Positions 30,379-40,724 of a stretch of 64,000 bases of DNA are shown in pieces. The DNA comes from Acetobacteraceae bacterium (lineage in GTDB: Bacteria; Pseudomonadota; Alphaproteobacteria; Acetobacterales; Acetobacteraceae), in contig DAIDJM010000014.1 of NCBI GenBank assembly GCA_027451405.1, positions 16,134-80,133 on the forward strand, given 5' to 3'. Below the pieces are notes generated by a model. That model was not told the DNA's origin. It did not search any database and saw nothing but the letters and a program-made list of their open reading frames with translations. The translations under genes and the position numbers were made by a program. How positions within the stretch are numbered: the first letter of the stretch is position 1; each line of letters opens with the position of its first letter.

Positions 30379-30897
30379 ATGTCCGATGCGAAACCCTCCG
30401 CGGGCCAGAGCCTGCTGTTCCTGCGCGAGGCGCAATTGCGGGAGGCGCAGGACATGCTGTTCCTGGCCTGGCGGGATTTCTCGGCGAGCGTCGATCCGCT
30501 GCTGGCGGAACGGGGGCTGGGGCGAGCGCATCACCGGGCGCTGCACTTCATCGGCCGCCATCCCGGGCTGACCGTCACCGACCTGCTATCGATCCTGTGC
30601 GTGACGAAGCAGAGCCTGGCACGCGTCTTGTCGGCGCTGATCGAGAAGGGGCTGGTGTCGCAGACCGCCGGGCGGCGCGACCGCCGGCAGCGGCTGCTGG
30701 CACTCACCGAGACGGGTGCCGCGCTCGAGCGGGCGCTGTTCGAGCGGCAGCGGGAGCGGCTGCTGGGCGCCTACCGGGACGCCGGCGGACCGGCGGTGGA
30801 CGGATTCCGGCGCGTGCTGCGGGGGATCATGGGACCTGGGGCGCGGCATATGCTGGATGCGCAGGAGAACGCGCAGAAGGCCCGTCGGGTCGGGTAG
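30379..30897 (+). CDS. petP: MarR-type regulator (PetP-like)
   Basis: A 172-residue winged-helix DNA-binding protein. The core GRAHHRALHFIGRHPGLTVT followed by CVTKQSLARVLSALIEKGL (recognition helix) and the wing GRRDRRQRL matches PetP, encoded next to petR in Rhodobacter. The petR homologue follows after 9 bp, so the pair is conserved. Target genes are unknown here; in Rhodobacter the pair is linked to cytochrome bc1 genes. It is divergent from ilvE. Confidence 0.85.
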   Translation: MSDAKPSAGQSLLFLREAQLREAQDMLFLAWRDFSASVDPLLAERGLGRAHHRALHFIGRHPGLTVTDLLSILCVTKQSLARVLSALIEKGLVSQTAGRRDRRQRLLALTETGAALERALFERQRERLLGAYRDAGGPAVDGFRRVLRGIMGPGARHMLDAQENAQKARRVG

Positions 30898-30906
30898 GGA
30901 GGCGGC

Positions 30907-31596
30907 ATGGCGGATGAGGCGCACATCCTCGTCGTGGATGACGATCAGCGGCTGCGTTCGCTGCTCTCGCGCTATCTCGGCGAGAACGGGTTCCGGGTCA
31001 GCACTGCGAGCGATGCCGAGGAGGCACGCGACAAGATGCGCTTCCTGCAGCCGGATGCGCTGGTGCTCGACGTGATGATGCCGGGCGAGAGCGGCCTTTC
31101 GCTCACCGCCTCGCTGCGCGCGGCCGATGCAAGCGTGCCGATTCTGCTGCTGACGGCGCGCGGCGCACCGGAGGACCGGATCGAGGGTTTCGAGTCCGGA
31201 GCCGACGATTATCTCGGCAAGCCGTTCGAGCCGCGCGAGCTTGTGCTGCGGCTGCGGGCGATGCTGCGGCGAACGGCACCGGCCGCCGATCCGCCGGGTC
31301 CGGTCCGGCTTGGGCGGCTGGAATTCGACACCGCGCGGGCGGAATTGATCGGACCGGATGGGCCCGTGCATCTCACCGGCGGCGAATCCGCGCTGCTCGC
31401 AGCGCTCGCGGCGCGGCCGGGCGAGGTGTTCTCGCGTGAGGAAATCGCAGCGGCGCTCGAAATGGACGATTCGGGCGAGCGGGCGATCGACGTACAGGTG
31501 ACCCGGCTGCGGCGCAAGATCGAGGCCGATCCGCGGGAGCCGCGCTTCCTGCACACGGTGCGCGGGCGCGGCTATGTGCTGAAGCCGGGGATCTGA
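30907..31596 (+). CDS. petR: OmpR/PhoB-family response regulator (PetR-like)
   Basis: 229 residues: a receiver domain with acidic pocket VDDDQ and phospho-acceptor Asp55 in LVLDVMMPGESG, Lys in YLGKPFEP, then an OmpR-type winged helix with the end VRGRGYVLKPG. A good Shine-Dalgarno (GGGAGG) lies 5 bp before the ATG. It is flanked by petP and a histidine kinase gene 5 bp downstream, giving a three-gene regulatory operon. Confidence 0.9.
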   Translation: MADEAHILVVDDDQRLRSLLSRYLGENGFRVSTASDAEEARDKMRFLQPDALVLDVMMPGESGLSLTASLRAADASVPILLLTARGAPEDRIEGFESGADDYLGKPFEPRELVLRLRAMLRRTAPAADPPGPVRLGRLEFDTARAELIGPDGPVHLTGGESALLAALAARPGEVFSREEIAAALEMDDSGERAIDVQVTRLRRKIEADPREPRFLHTVRGRGYVLKPGI

Positions 31597-31601
31597 CGCC
31601 G

Positions 31602-32921
31602 ATGGTGAGCTTCACCACGGGGCTCGAGAAGCCGATCCGGAAAATCCTGCCGCGCTCGCTGCTCGGCCGCTCGCTCCTGATCATTCTGATCCCGCTCGTG
31701 GTGACCCAGCTCGTGGCGCTCGGGATTTTCTATGGCAGCCACCTCGACCTGATCTCGCGCCGCCTCTCGAGCGCGGTGGCGGGCGAGATCGCGCAGACCG
31801 TGCGGCTGCTCGGGCAGGCCGAGGATTCGTACGACGAGGGGCTGCTGCTGCGCAGCGCCGCGCACGATTTCGACCTGCGCATGTCGATCGATTTGGGCGC
31901 GCGTCTCAATCCCCGCAAACAGGTGAATATCCTGGGGCCCATGGACGACGATCTGGCGATCGCCATGCGCGAGAAGGTTGGCCTGCCCTTCACGATGGAC
32001 TGGACGAGCGATCCGCAGTCGGTCCTGCTGGCGGTGCAGTTGCGCGACGGCGTGCTGCACGTGACCGCGCCGCGCAAGCGCCTCTACAGCAGCATGATTT
32101 ATTTCTACGTGGTGTGGCTGGCGGGTTCAGCGTCGATCCTGTTCTCGATTGCCGCCCTCTTCATGCGCAATCAGGTGCGCGCGATCCGCCGGCTGGCTGG
32201 CGCGGCCGAGGCGTTCGGACTTGGGCGCGATACCGGCCCGATCCGTCCCGAAGGGGCGGCCGAAGTACGGCAGGCGGCGACGGCCTTCAACCGGATGCAG
32301 GACCGGATCCGCCGCTTCCTGGCACAGCGGACCGAAATGCTTGCCGGTGTCAGCCACGATCTGCGCACGCCGCTGACACGCCTGAGGCTCGCGTTGGCAA
32401 TGCTGCCGCCGGGCGAGGATGTGGCGGCGATGACCGAGGATGTGGAGGAAATGGAGCGCATGATCCGCGGTTATCTCGCCTTTGCGCGCGGCGAGCAGGC
32501 GGAACAGGCCCAGATCGTGAATCTGAGCGCGCTGCTCGAGGAAATCGCGGCCGGCGCACGGCGTGCCGGTACGCGCGTAGGCCTCGACGTGCCCGCAGGC
32601 GTTTCATTACGGCTCAGGCAGGATGCGATCCGGCGCGCCATCACCAATCTGGTCGACAATGCGCGCCGTCACGCGCGCGCGGTCGCACTCGCGGCGAATA
32701 GCAACGGCCGGCTCGTGCAGGTGACGGTGGATGATGACGGGCCGGGGATTCCGCCGGAGCGGCGCGAGAGCGTGTTTCGGCCGTTCGAGAGCGGCTCGAG
32801 CGGCGGCACTGGGCTTGGGTTGACGATCGCGCGCGATATCGTGCGCGCTCATGGGGGCGAAATCGTGCTTGAGGACAGTCCGCTCGGAGGCTTGCGGGCA
32901 CGGATACGGTTGCCGGTTTAA
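31602..32921 (+). CDS. Sensor histidine kinase (EnvZ-like)
   Basis: A 439-residue transmembrane kinase. Membrane helices at about 22-44 and 165-188 flank a periplasmic sensor of about 120 residues. A HAMP-like segment follows, then the H-box GVSHDLRTPLTRL (His252), the N-box IRRAITNLVDNARRHA, G1 VDDDGPGIPPE and G2 GGTGLGLTIA. It presumably phosphorylates the PetR-like regulator encoded 5 bp upstream. The signal is not evident. Confidence 0.92.
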   Translation: MVSFTTGLEKPIRKILPRSLLGRSLLIILIPLVVTQLVALGIFYGSHLDLISRRLSSAVAGEIAQTVRLLGQAEDSYDEGLLLRSAAHDFDLRMSIDLGARLNPRKQVNILGPMDDDLAIAMREKVGLPFTMDWTSDPQSVLLAVQLRDGVLHVTAPRKRLYSSMIYFYVVWLAGSASILFSIAALFMRNQVRAIRRLAGAAEAFGLGRDTGPIRPEGAAEVRQAATAFNRMQDRIRRFLAQRTEMLAGVSHDLRTPLTRLRLALAMLPPGEDVAAMTEDVEEMERMIRGYLAFARGEQAEQAQIVNLSALLEEIAAGARRAGTRVGLDVPAGVSLRLRQDAIRRAITNLVDNARRHARAVALAANSNGRLVQVTVDDDGPGIPPERRESVFRPFESGSSGGTGLGLTIARDIVRAHGGEIVLEDSPLGGLRARIRLPV

Positions 32922-33005
32922 GGCGGGGTGCGTCTAGGTCATGCCCGGCCACTGCCCCCGTCACTTTGAACAAACGTGCCGATTAAGGCGACTCCCCAAA
33001 GTGAT

Positions 33006-33067
33006 GGGGTCTGGGGCCTTTCGGCCCCAGCGGAGCGCAGAAGCGGAGCCTCTGCCCGCCGGAGGCA
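33006..33067 (+). repeat. Dispersed palindromic repeat, family A copy 3
   Basis: A perfect CTGGGGCC-TTTC-GGCCCCAG hairpin (33011-33030), a variable GC-rich middle with GGAGCCTCTGCCC, and the GCCGGAGGCAAC box. It lies in the 198-bp space between the convergent histidine kinase (stop 32921) and leuB (stop 33120). The remainder of that space shows nothing else recognisable. Confidence 0.75.
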
Positions 33068-33119
33068 ACACGATTACGCGATGGAAACGCACCGATCGCG
33101 AGGCAAAGGCTTTCGTTTC

Positions 33120-34232
33120 CTAGGCAGCTGCGGCTTCGATTTTCTCGAGCTCGCGAAGGATCGATTCGCCCATCACGCTCGTGCCCACACGGGCGGCTCC
33201 CGACGACATGATGTCGGCCGTGCGCAACCCTTTGGCGAGCACGGATTCCACAGCGCGCTCGACGAGGGCCGCCTCGCTTTCCATGTCCAGCGAGTAGCGC
33301 AGCAGCATCGCGAAACTCAGTATCTGGGCGAGAGGATTGGCGATGCCGCGGCCCGCGATATCGGGCGCGCTGCCGTGGATCGGCTCGTAGAGCGCATGGC
33401 GCTTGCCATCCGGCTGCAATTCCCCGAGCGTCGCGGAGGGCAGCATGCCGAGGCTGCCGGTGAGCTGGCTTGCCAGATCGGAGAGCAGATCGCCAAACAG
33501 GTTCGCAGTCACGATCACGTCGAACTGGCGCGGTTCGCGCACCAGTTGCATCGCGCAATTGTCGGCGAGAACATGAGTGAGAGCGACATCGGGATATTCC
33601 CGGTCGCGAAGCGCCGTGACGGTCTGCCGCCAGAGCAGCCCACTTTCCATCACGTTTGATTTCTCGACGCTCGCGACAGCGCCGCGGCGGCGCCGTGCCA
33701 ATTCGAAGGCGACACGACCGACCCGCTCGATTTCGCTCGTCGAGTAGATTTCGGTGTTGACGCCGCGCTTCTGCCCGTCGGGCAGGGTTTCGATGCCACG
33801 CGGCTCGCCGAAATAGATTCCGCCCGTGCTCTCGCGCACGATCATGATGTCGAGACCACGGACGATCTCCGGACGCAACGGGCTGGCGCTGACGAGTGGG
33901 TCGTACACCGCCGCCGGACGCAGATTGGCAAAAAGGCCCAGCGATTGTCGCAGACCCAGGATGGCGATTTCGGGGCGGCGATCGAAGCCGATATCGGCCC
34001 ATTTCGGACCGCCGACGGCGCCGAACAGGACCGCATCGGCGGCCCGGGCCAGGGCGATGGTGGAGTCCGATAGCGGCATGCCGCGCGCGTCGATCGCGGC
34101 CCCACCCACCAGATCCTCTTCGATCTCAAACGCCAGACCACGGCGGCGCACGAACCAATCGATCAGCCGTTTCGCCTCGCGCATAACCTCGGGGCCGACG
34201 CCGTCACCCGGCAGGAGCAGCAGTTTCTTCAC
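33120..34232 (-). CDS. leuB: 3-Isopropylmalate dehydrogenase
   Basis: A 370-residue NAD-dependent oxidative decarboxylase of leucine synthesis. Motifs: [13 protein letters not shown] at the start, [19 protein letters not shown], the [14 protein letters not shown] substrate/Mg region, DNCAMQLV and the NAD-binding [15 protein letters not shown]. It is the last gene of the ffh-...-leuCDB run, 19 bp after leuD. Confidence 0.96.
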   Translation of the reverse strand: MKKLLLLPGDGVGPEVMREAKRLIDWFVRRRGLAFEIEEDLVGGAAIDARGMPLSDSTIALARAADAVLFGAVGGPKWADIGFDRRPEIAILGLRQSLGLFANLRPAAVYDPLVSASPLRPEIVRGLDIMIVRESTGGIYFGEPRGIETLPDGQKRGVNTEIYSTSEIERVGRVAFELARRRRGAVASVEKSNVMESGLLWRQTVTALRDREYPDVALTHVLADNCAMQLVREPRQFDVIVTANLFGDLLSDLASQLTGSLGMLPSATLGELQPDGKRHALYEPIHGSAPDIAGRGIANPLAQILSFAMLLRYSLDMESEAALVERAVESVLAKGLRTADIMSSGAARVGTSVMGESILRELEKIEAAAA

Positions 34233-34251
34233 TGTTTCGTCTCCGGTGCGG

Positions 34252-34872
34252 TCAGGATGCGAGGCCCGGAATCCAGGGAGAAGCGGCGCGGTGCCGTCCT
34301 TCGAACGCGGCGATGGCAGAGGCGCGCTGCAATGTCTCGCCGATTTCGTCGAGACCGAGCAGAAGCGCCCGCTTGCGCGACGGATCGATGTCGAACGCTA
34401 CCGTCTCACCGTTGGGCCGCGCCACGATTTGGCTCTCGAGATCGACCGTGAGGCGGGCATTCGGACCGAGGGAAGCGTCCGCGATCAGGGCGTCGCAGAT
34501 CGCGCGCGAAAGCCGTACGGGCAATATGCCGTTCTTGAAGCAGTTGTTATGAAAGATGTCCGCGAAATCGGGCGCGATGATGCAGCGGATGCCGAAATCG
34601 AGCAGCGCCCAGGGCGCGTGCTCGCGTGACGAGCCGCAGCCGAAATTCTCGTGCGCGATCAGGATCTGCGCGGCCCGGTAGGGCTCGCGATTGAGCACGA
34701 AATCCGGGCGCTCGGCACCGTGCTCGTCATAGCGCAGCGCGTCGAAGAGATGCACCCCGAGTCCCGTGCGCGCGATGGTCTTGAGAAACCTCGCCGGGAT
34801 GATCTTGTCGGTATCGACATTGGCGAGCGGCAGGGGGGCTGCGATCGCGGTGAGCGATGTGAAAGGTGGCAT
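34252..34872 (-). CDS. leuD: 3-Isopropylmalate dehydratase small subunit
   Basis: A 206-residue swivel domain that completes the isomerase active site with LeuC. Motifs: [31 protein letters not shown] and a C-terminal region close to family length. The ATG at 34872 overlaps the leuC stop by one base (TGATG), so the two are translationally coupled. The longer in-frame extension upstream is leuC in another frame. Confidence 0.95.
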   Translation of the reverse strand: MPPFTSLTAIAAPLPLANVDTDKIIPARFLKTIARTGLGVHLFDALRYDEHGAERPDFVLNREPYRAAQILIAHENFGCGSSREHAPWALLDFGIRCIIAPDFADIFHNNCFKNGILPVRLSRAICDALIADASLGPNARLTVDLESQIVARPNGETVAFDIDPSRKRALLLGLDEIGETLQRASAIAAFEGRHRAASPWIPGLAS

Positions 34873-36272
34873 CAGGCGAATTCCCGGACGTCGGCAAGCC
34901 GGCCCGCGACCGCCGCGGCGGCGGCCATGGCGGGCGAGCAGAGATGCGTGCGCCCGCCGGGTCCCTGCCGTCCTTCGAAATTGCGGTTGGAGGTGCTGGC
35001 GCAGCGCTGGCCCGGCGCGAGCCGGTCCGGATTCATGGCGATGCACATGGAGCAACCCGGTTCCCGCCACTCGAAGCCGGCTTCGGTGAGAATCCGATCG
35101 AGCCCTTCCGCCTCGGCCTGGCGCTTCACGAGGCCCGAACCGGGCACGACCAGCGCCCGCACGCCGGGCGCCACGCGCCGGCCGCGTGCCACGCGGGCAG
35201 CCTCGCGGATATCCTCGATCCTTCCGTTGGTGCAACTGCCGATGAATACGACGTCGATGGGCACTTGCGCGAGCGCCTGCCCAGGCGTGAGCGCCATATA
35301 ATCGAGCATGCGCTGCATGGCCTGGCGGCGCGCGGGATCTTCCGCGTCGCGCGGATCGGGGACGGTTTCGTGGATCGGCAGGACCGCCTCGGGATTGGTG
35401 CCCCAGGTGACCATGGGCGCGACGGTGGCGGCATCGAGCACGATGGTCTTGTCGAAGACGGCGTCGGGATCGGAGCGTAGGCTGCGCCAGTGCTGCACTG
35501 CCGCCTCGAAAGCCTCGCCTTGCGGCGCGAATGGGCGCCCCCGCACATAGGCGAAAGTCGTCTCATCCGGTGCGATCAGGCCCGCGCGCGCGCCGGCTTC
35601 GATCGACATGTTGCAGACCGTGAAGCGGCCGGCCATGTCGAGCGCTTCGATCGCCTCGCCAGCATATTCGATCACATGGCCGGTGCCGCCGGCGGTGCCG
35701 ATGCGGCCGATGATCGCCAGCACGAGATCCTTCGCGGTGACGCCGGGGCTGAGCCTCCCATCGACCCGGACCAGCAGGTTTTTGGCAGGCTTCTGCAGCA
35801 AGGTCTGCGTTGCCAGCACGTGCTCGACTTCCGACGTCCCGATGCCGAAGGCGAGCGCGCCGAGCGCGCCATGGGTGGAGGTGTGACTGTCACCGCAGAC
35901 GATGGTGGTGCCGGGCAAGGAAATGCCCTGCTCGGGGCCGATGATATGCACGATGCCCTGGCGCGTGTCGTGCAGCGGCAGGAACGGGACGCCGAACTCG
36001 GCGACGTTACGTTCGAGCGTTTCGATCTGCACGCGGCTGTCGGGCTCGGCGATGCCCTGGCTGCGATCGCTGGTCGGCACGTTGTGGTCGACGACCGCGA
36101 TGGTGGCATCGGGGCGACGAACCTGGCGTCCGGCCACCCGCAATCCTTCGAAGGCCTGCGGCGACGTCACCTCATGGACGAGGTGCCGATCGATGTAGAG
36201 GAGGCAGGTGCCGTCGGGCATCTGCTCCACCACATGCGCCTGCCAGATCTTCTCGAAGAGCGTGCGCGCCAC
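34872..36272 (-). CDS. leuC: 3-Isopropylmalate dehydratase large subunit
   Basis: A 466-residue [4Fe-4S] hydro-lyase interconverting 2- and 3-isopropylmalate. Cluster cysteines lie in [14 protein letters not shown] and [13 protein letters not shown]. Other motifs are [21 protein letters not shown] and [15 protein letters not shown]. The GTG at 36272, with AGGAG eight bases upstream, is the start; the longer ATG frame enters rplS. It follows rplS by 25 bp. Confidence 0.96.
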   Translation of the reverse strand: MARTLFEKIWQAHVVEQMPDGTCLLYIDRHLVHEVTSPQAFEGLRVAGRQVRRPDATIAVVDHNVPTSDRSQGIAEPDSRVQIETLERNVAEFGVPFLPLHDTRQGIVHIIGPEQGISLPGTTIVCGDSHTSTHGALGALAFGIGTSEVEHVLATQTLLQKPAKNLLVRVDGRLSPGVTAKDLVLAIIGRIGTAGGTGHVIEYAGEAIEALDMAGRFTVCNMSIEAGARAGLIAPDETTFAYVRGRPFAPQGEAFEAAVQHWRSLRSDPDAVFDKTIVLDAATVAPMVTWGTNPEAVLPIHETVPDPRDAEDPARRQAMQRMLDYMALTPGQALAQVPIDVVFIGSCTNGRIEDIREAARVARGRRVAPGVRALVVPGSGLVKRQAEAEGLDRILTEAGFEWREPGCSMCIAMNPDRLAPGQRCASTSNRNFEGRQGPGGRTHLCSPAMAAAAAVAGRLADVREFA

Positions 36273-36297
36273 CTTCAATCTCCTGCTGTGGCCGCCG

Positions 36298-36678
36298 TTA
36301 CTCGGCGGCGGCGGTGTTCTCGCGTCCCTTTTCCGCGATGCGCGCGGATTTGCCGCGGCGGCCGCGCAGATAATACAGTTTTGCACGACGAACGTCGCCG
36401 CGCCGCACCACCGTGATGTCGGCAATCGTCGGTGCATAGAGCGGGAAGACGCGTTCCACGCCCTCGCCGTAGCTGATCTTGCGGACCGTGAAATTGCTGT
36501 TCAGGCCCTTGTTGCTGCGCGCGATGCACACGCCTTCATAAGCCTGGATACGCGTGCGCTCGCCCTCGACGACCTTGACCGACACGCGCAGCGTGTCGCC
36601 CGGGGCGAAATCCGGCACCGGCCGCGCGGCGGCCAGCCGTTCGATCTCGGCGGCCTCGTATTTCTGAATGACGTTCAT
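36298..36678 (-). CDS. rplS: 50S ribosomal protein L19
   Basis: 126 residues. Seen: [49 protein letters not shown] and the basic [20 protein letters not shown]19 sits at the 30S-50S interface. It lies 24 bp after trmD in the canonical rpsP-rimM-trmD-rplS operon. A short Ala/Glu tail is unremarkable. Confidence 0.97.
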   Translation of the reverse strand: MNVIQKYEAAEIERLAAARPVPDFAPGDTLRVSVKVVEGERTRIQAYEGVCIARSNKGLNSNFTVRKISYGEGVERVFPLYAPTIADITVVRRGDVRRAKLYYLRGRRGKSARIAEKGRENTAAAE

Positions 36679-36702
36679 CGCGATGGTCCCTTCCCGCTTC
36701 GC

Positions 36703-37395
36703 TCAGGTTGCCGAGGCGCCGTGGGCCGCCCAGAGATCGGGCCGGCGGAGGCGCGTGATGGTTTCGGATTGCGCGCGGCGCCAGGCCGCGATCGCCGCGT
36801 GGTTGCCGGAGAGCAGGACGGGCGGCACCGCCCGTCCCTGCCACTCGGCCGGGCGCGTGTAATGGGGATATTCGAGCAGCCCCGACGAGAAACTCTCCTC
36901 CTCGGCGCTTTCCGCCGCGCCCATCGTGCCGGGCAGCAGCCGCACGCAGGCGTCGAGCAGAAGCATCGCGGGAATTTCGCCGCCCGAGAGCACGAAATCG
37001 CCGATGCTGATTTCCTCGGCGCCACGGGCGTCGATGACGCGCTGGTCGATCCCTTCGTAGCGCCCACACAAGAGAACGACGCCGGGCGCGGAGGCGAGCC
37101 GCGCGGCATCGCTCTGGCGGAAGGGTTTCCCACGCGGCGTGAGATAGACGAGCGGGCGGCCATCCTGCTCGGCCGCGATCGCCGCATCGACCACATCGGC
37201 GCGCAAAACCATGCCGGCGCCGCCGCCGAATGGCGTATCGTCGACGCTGCGATGCGGCCCGCGCGCGAAATCGCGAATATCGCGTGCGGCGAGCGACCAG
37301 AGTCCGGCTGTGAGCGCGCGCCCGGCCAGCGCCTGGCCGAGCGGTCCCGGAAACATTGCCGGGAACAGCGTCAGCACGGTCGCACGCCAGCTCAT
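36703..37395 (-). CDS. trmD: tRNA (guanine-N1)-methyltransferase TrmD
   Basis: A 230-residue SPOUT knot methyltransferase making m1G37 to prevent frameshifting. Motifs: [57 protein letters not shown] and [13 protein letters not shown]. It overlaps the rimM stop by 4 bp (ATGA). Confidence 0.97.
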   Translation of the reverse strand: MSWRATVLTLFPAMFPGPLGQALAGRALTAGLWSLAARDIRDFARGPHRSVDDTPFGGGAGMVLRADVVDAAIAAEQDGRPLVYLTPRGKPFRQSDAARLASAPGVVLLCGRYEGIDQRVIDARGAEEISIGDFVLSGGEIPAMLLLDACVRLLPGTMGAAESAEEESFSSGLLEYPHYTRPAEWQGRAVPPVLLSGNHAAIAAWRRAQSETITRLRRPDLWAAHGASAT

Positions 37396-37904
37396 GCGCG
37401 CGCCTCGATTTCGGGCGGCGGTACCACGACCGCGCGTCCCGCCTCGACCGCGATCTCGGGGACCGAGGCGCGCGTGAACGGCACGATCAGGATGCCGCCG
37501 CCATCGCGCGCGATCTCAAGGCTGCTTCCGGCGCCATAATCGTGCACCGCGGCGATGCGGCCGAGCGTCGCTCCGCGATCGGTTTCGGCGCGCAGCCCGA
37601 TCAGGTCGGCGAGATAGAACTCATCCTCTCCGGCGTCGGGTAATTGCGCGCGATCGACGAAGAGCTGGGTATTGACCAGGCGCTCGGCGTCATTGCGACT
37701 CCGCAGCGGGACGCCATCCGCATCACGCAGCTCGGCCACGCCCTCACCGCGCCAGGTCAGCGACCAAGTGCGGCCACGCGAATCGCGAAGCGGCGCGTAG
37801 CGGGCAAGCGAGGCGGGATCGGCCGTGTAGGATTGCACATGCACGAGACCGCGCACGCCATGCGGCCGGCCGATCACGCCCATCAGGATTTGCCCGCGCG
37901 CCAT
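37392..37904 (-). CDS. rimM: Ribosome maturation factor RimM
   Basis: 170 residues, assisting late 30S assembly at the 16S 3' domain with S19. The N-terminal [18 protein letters not shown] and the PRC-barrel segment [14 protein letters not shown] followed by [15 protein letters not shown] are diagnostic. It is coupled to trmD by a 4-bp overlap and lies 12 bp after rpsP. Confidence 0.95.
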   Translation of the reverse strand: MARGQILMGVIGRPHGVRGLVHVQSYTADPASLARYAPLRDSRGRTWSLTWRGEGVAELRDADGVPLRSRNDAERLVNTQLFVDRAQLPDAGEDEFYLADLIGLRAETDRGATLGRIAAVHDYGAGSSLEIARDGGGILIVPFTRASVPEIAVEAGRAVVVPPPEIEARA

Positions 37905-37916
37905 GGCTTGACAGGA

Positions 37917-38255
37917 TCAGCCGGCAGCCGCCGCGGCCTTCGCACGCTCCTGCGCCTTCGCCTTCGGCGCGGACTGCTTCGGCTGCTCGCGATAAGACGG
38001 CTTCTCGATCACTCCGGCATGCCCGAGGAAGCGCGCGACACGATCGGTCGCGACCGCGCCCTCGCCGAGCCAGTGCTGGATACGCGCCTCAATCAGCCGC
38101 ACGCGGTCGGCATGCTCGGCCGGCAGCATCGGATTGTAGCTGCCCACCTTTTCGATGAAGCGCCCGTCGCGCGGACTGCGGCTGTCGGCGACCACGATGT
38201 GGTAGTAAGGACGCTTCTTCGCACCGGCGCGCGCCAGTCGGATTTTCAGACCCAT
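37917..38255 (-). CDS. rpsP: 30S ribosomal protein S16
   Basis: 112 residues. The core [21 protein letters not shown] and [18 protein letters not shown] is typical. The Lys/Ala-rich tail is the usual alphaproteobacterial extension. It lies between ffh and rimM. Confidence 0.97.
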   Translation of the reverse strand: MGLKIRLARAGAKKRPYYHIVVADSRSPRDGRFIEKVGSYNPMLPAEHADRVRLIEARIQHWLGEGAVATDRVARFLGHAGVIEKPSYREQPKQSAPKAKAQERAKAAAAAG

Positions 38256-38283
38256 GCTTCGGTTCCTGCTGTCGATTGCGTGA

Positions 38284-39675
38284 TCAGAACGGCCGCCGCG
38301 GATTGCCGCGGCCGCCCTGCTGGGCTTGCGCCATCAGCGCGGACAAGCCGCCGCGCATCAGGCCTTTCTGCCCCATCTTTCCCATCTTCTTCATCATCGT
38401 GCTCATATCGTCGAATTGCTTGAGCAGCCGGTTGACGTCGGTGACGCTGGTGCCGGAGCCCGCGGCGATGCGCTTCTTGCGGCTGGCCTTGATGATTTCG
38501 GGCTGGCGCCGTTCCTGAATCGTCATGGACGAGATGATCGCCTGCTGGCGCTTGAAAACGGTCTGATCGAGGTTGGCGTCCTCGATTTTCTGCTTCAGGT
38601 GACCCAGGCCCGGCAGCATGCCGACGATCGAGCCGAGCGAGCCCATTTTGCCGATTTGCTTGAGCTGCGCCGCATAATCCTCGAGCGTGAAGCTGCCCTT
38701 GAGCATCTTCTTCGCGAGCCGCTCGGCCTCGTCCTGGTCGATCGTTTCGGCCGCGCGTTCGACCAGGCCCACGATGTCGCCGAGTCCGAGAATGCGGCCG
38801 GCGACGCGTTCCGGATGAAACTCATCGAGCGCATCGATCTTCTCGCCCGATCCGGAGAACTTGATCGGCGCGCCGGTGACCTGGCGCATCGAGAGCGCGG
38901 CGCCGCCGCGCGCATCGCCGTCCATGCGCGTGAGCACGACGCCGGTGATGCCGAGCGCTTCGTGGAAGGCGCGCGCGGTGTTCACCGCATCCTGGCCGGT
39001 CATCGCGTCGACCACGAGCAGAGTCTCGACCGGGTTGGTGGCGGCGCGGATCGCGCGCACCTCGTCCATCAGCGCCTGATCGATCGAGAGCCGGCCTGCC
39101 GTGTCGAGCAGCACGACGTCGTAGCCTTCGCGCCGGCCGACATCCATGGCGCGCCGGGCGATCTCGACCGGTGCTTGTCCGGCGACGATGGGCAGCGAGA
39201 CGACTTCCGCGCGCTCGGCAAGCTGCGCCAATTGCAGCTGCGCGGCGGGGCGCTGCGTGTCGAGACTGGCAAGCAGCACGCGGCGGCGCTCGCGCGTGCG
39301 AAGCCGGAGCGCCAGCTTGCCCGCGGTGGTGGTTTTGCCCGACCCCTGAAGACCCACGAGCAGGATGGGAATCGGCGCAGGCGCGTTCAGATTGAGAGGA
39401 ACGGCGCCCGCGCCGCCGAGCGCCTCGACGAGCGCGTCATTGACGATTTTCGCGACCTGCTGGCCGGGCGAGACCGCGTCCAGCACCTCGGAGCCCACCG
39501 CCCGTTCGCGCACGCGGGCGATGAAATCCTTGACCACCGGCAGCGCGACGTCGGCCTCGAGCATCGCGAGGCGAACCTCGCGCAGCGCCTCGTTGACGTC
39601 GGCCTCCGAGAGCGCGCCGCGGCGGCGCAGCCCCTCGAAAATGCCAGAGAATTTGTCCGACAGGGCGTCGAACAT
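38284..39675 (-). CDS. ffh: Signal recognition particle protein Ffh
   Basis: A 463-residue SRP54 GTPase that targets inner-membrane proteins cotranslationally with 4.5S RNA and FtsY. The N domain is followed by G-domain motifs: [15 protein letters not shown] (P-loop), [28 protein letters not shown] and [14 protein letters not shown]. The Met-rich M domain includes the [23 protein letters not shown]/signal-binding region and ends [17 protein letters not shown]. It is the first gene of the minus-strand run. The gap upstream (39676-39771) should hold the promoter. Confidence 0.97.
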   Translation of the reverse strand: MFDALSDKFSGIFEGLRRRGALSEADVNEALREVRLAMLEADVALPVVKDFIARVRERAVGSEVLDAVSPGQQVAKIVNDALVEALGGAGAVPLNLNAPAPIPILLVGLQGSGKTTTAGKLALRLRTRERRRVLLASLDTQRPAAQLQLAQLAERAEVVSLPIVAGQAPVEIARRAMDVGRREGYDVVLLDTAGRLSIDQALMDEVRAIRAATNPVETLLVVDAMTGQDAVNTARAFHEALGITGVVLTRMDGDARGGAALSMRQVTGAPIKFSGSGEKIDALDEFHPERVAGRILGLGDIVGLVERAAETIDQDEAERLAKKMLKGSFTLEDYAAQLKQIGKMGSLGSIVGMLPGLGHLKQKIEDANLDQTVFKRQQAIISSMTIQERRQPEIIKASRKKRIAAGSGTSVTDVNRLLKQFDDMSTMMKKMGKMGQKGLMRGGLSALMAQAQQGGRGNPRRPF

Positions 39676-39771
39676 CGGGTCGCTCCAAATGATTACGCGC
39701 CGCTGCGCGAACCCTCGCGGAGCGGCGATACCATCGGGCTAATGGTCGGATCGCGCGGGATAGTCAACCGC

Positions 39772-39830
39772 GCCTCCGGCGGCCCGGGCTCCGCCCGGGA
39801 CCCGTTGGGGCCGAAAGGCCCCAAACCCCA
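39772..39830 (-). repeat. Dispersed palindromic repeat, family A copy 4
   Basis: Inverted relative to copies 1, 3 and 5. It contains TTGGGGCC-GAAA-GGCCCCAA (39805-39824, perfect), the second hairpin CCCGGG-CTCCG-CCCGGG (39783-39799) and the GCCTCCGGC box. On the minus strand it begins directly after the TAG stop of the GT9 gene at 39831, the same stop-adjacent layout seen for ccmB. Confidence 0.75.
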
Positions 39831-40724
39831 CTACTCCAGGAGGGCGGCTACCCGATGGACGGGCACGTCGGTGAGGGCGGGAGCGTGGAGCAGCTTCACG
39901 TTGCCGACCGGAGCGGCAAGCGCCGGATCGCTGAAGCGGGAATAGAGCGCAATTACCCGGCAGCCCATGATCGCGGCGAGATGGATCGGACCGGTGTCGC
40001 CACCGAGCGCCAGATGGGCGCGGCTGGCGAGACCCGCGAGCTCCTGGAGCGAGGTGCGGCCGGTGAGGTCGATCGCGCCGTCGCAGCCCTCGCGGATCAG
40101 CGCCGCCGCTTCGCGATCCGCGCTGCTGCCGACCACCACCGGCGTGATCCCCCGCCCCGCGAGCAGCCTCGCGGTCTCGGCAAAACGTTCGATCGGCCAG
40201 CGTTTAGCGCCGCCATGGGCGCGGCTCGTGCCGGGCACCAGCAGCGCGTAAGGCGGCGGCAGCACGGGACCGCGGGTGCGAAGCCAGGAGAGATCGGGGC
40301 GAGCGATGTCGTGGATGCCGGCAAAGGCGAGCTGGTCCCGCTGCCGCGCCACCGTGTGCATCTCGTTGCGCCGCGGATTGGCGTGCGGATGCGAGCATCC
40401 CCAGGCGATACCCGACCAGGGCGGACAGCCGGCCAGCCAGAAATAGCGGCTGGAGCGCCCGGATGTCTGCAGATCGTAGACGAAATCGTAGCCGCGCAAT
40501 TGCCGGCGCAGCCGCAGCACGGCCCGAAGGTCGAGCCAGGCTGGGCGCGTATCGGTCAGCACGCGGTCGAACCAGGGGCTGTCGGATGCGAGCGAGACGT
40601 AGGGCGCCGTGGTGAGCAACGTGACCGGCTCGCCGGGATGATGGGCCCGGATCGCCGCGAAGGCCCCGAAGGAGAGCGCGAAATCGCCGAGCGCGCCGAG
40701 GCGGATGACGAGGATGCGGCTCAT
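39831..40724 (-). CDS. Glycosyltransferase family 9 (heptosyltransferase-like)
   Basis: A 297-residue GT-B enzyme of the ADP-heptose:LPS heptosyltransferase family. Seen: ILVIRLGALGDFALSF at the start, YDFVYDLQTSGRSS, LLVPGTSRAHGGAKRWP and the C-terminal LALGGDTGPIHLAAIMGCRVIALY donor-site motif. The ATG at 40724 overlaps the upstream glycosyltransferase stop as ATGA. It probably decorates LPS core, but the sugar and acceptor cannot be told. Confidence 0.88.
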   Translation of the reverse strand: MSRILVIRLGALGDFALSFGAFAAIRAHHPGEPVTLLTTAPYVSLASDSPWFDRVLTDTRPAWLDLRAVLRLRRQLRGYDFVYDLQTSGRSSRYFWLAGCPPWSGIAWGCSHPHANPRRNEMHTVARQRDQLAFAGIHDIARPDLSWLRTRGPVLPPPYALLVPGTSRAHGGAKRWPIERFAETARLLAGRGITPVVVGSSADREAAALIREGCDGAIDLTGRTSLQELAGLASRAHLALGGDTGPIHLAAIMGCRVIALYSRFSDPALAAPVGNVKLLHAPALTDVPVHRVAALLE

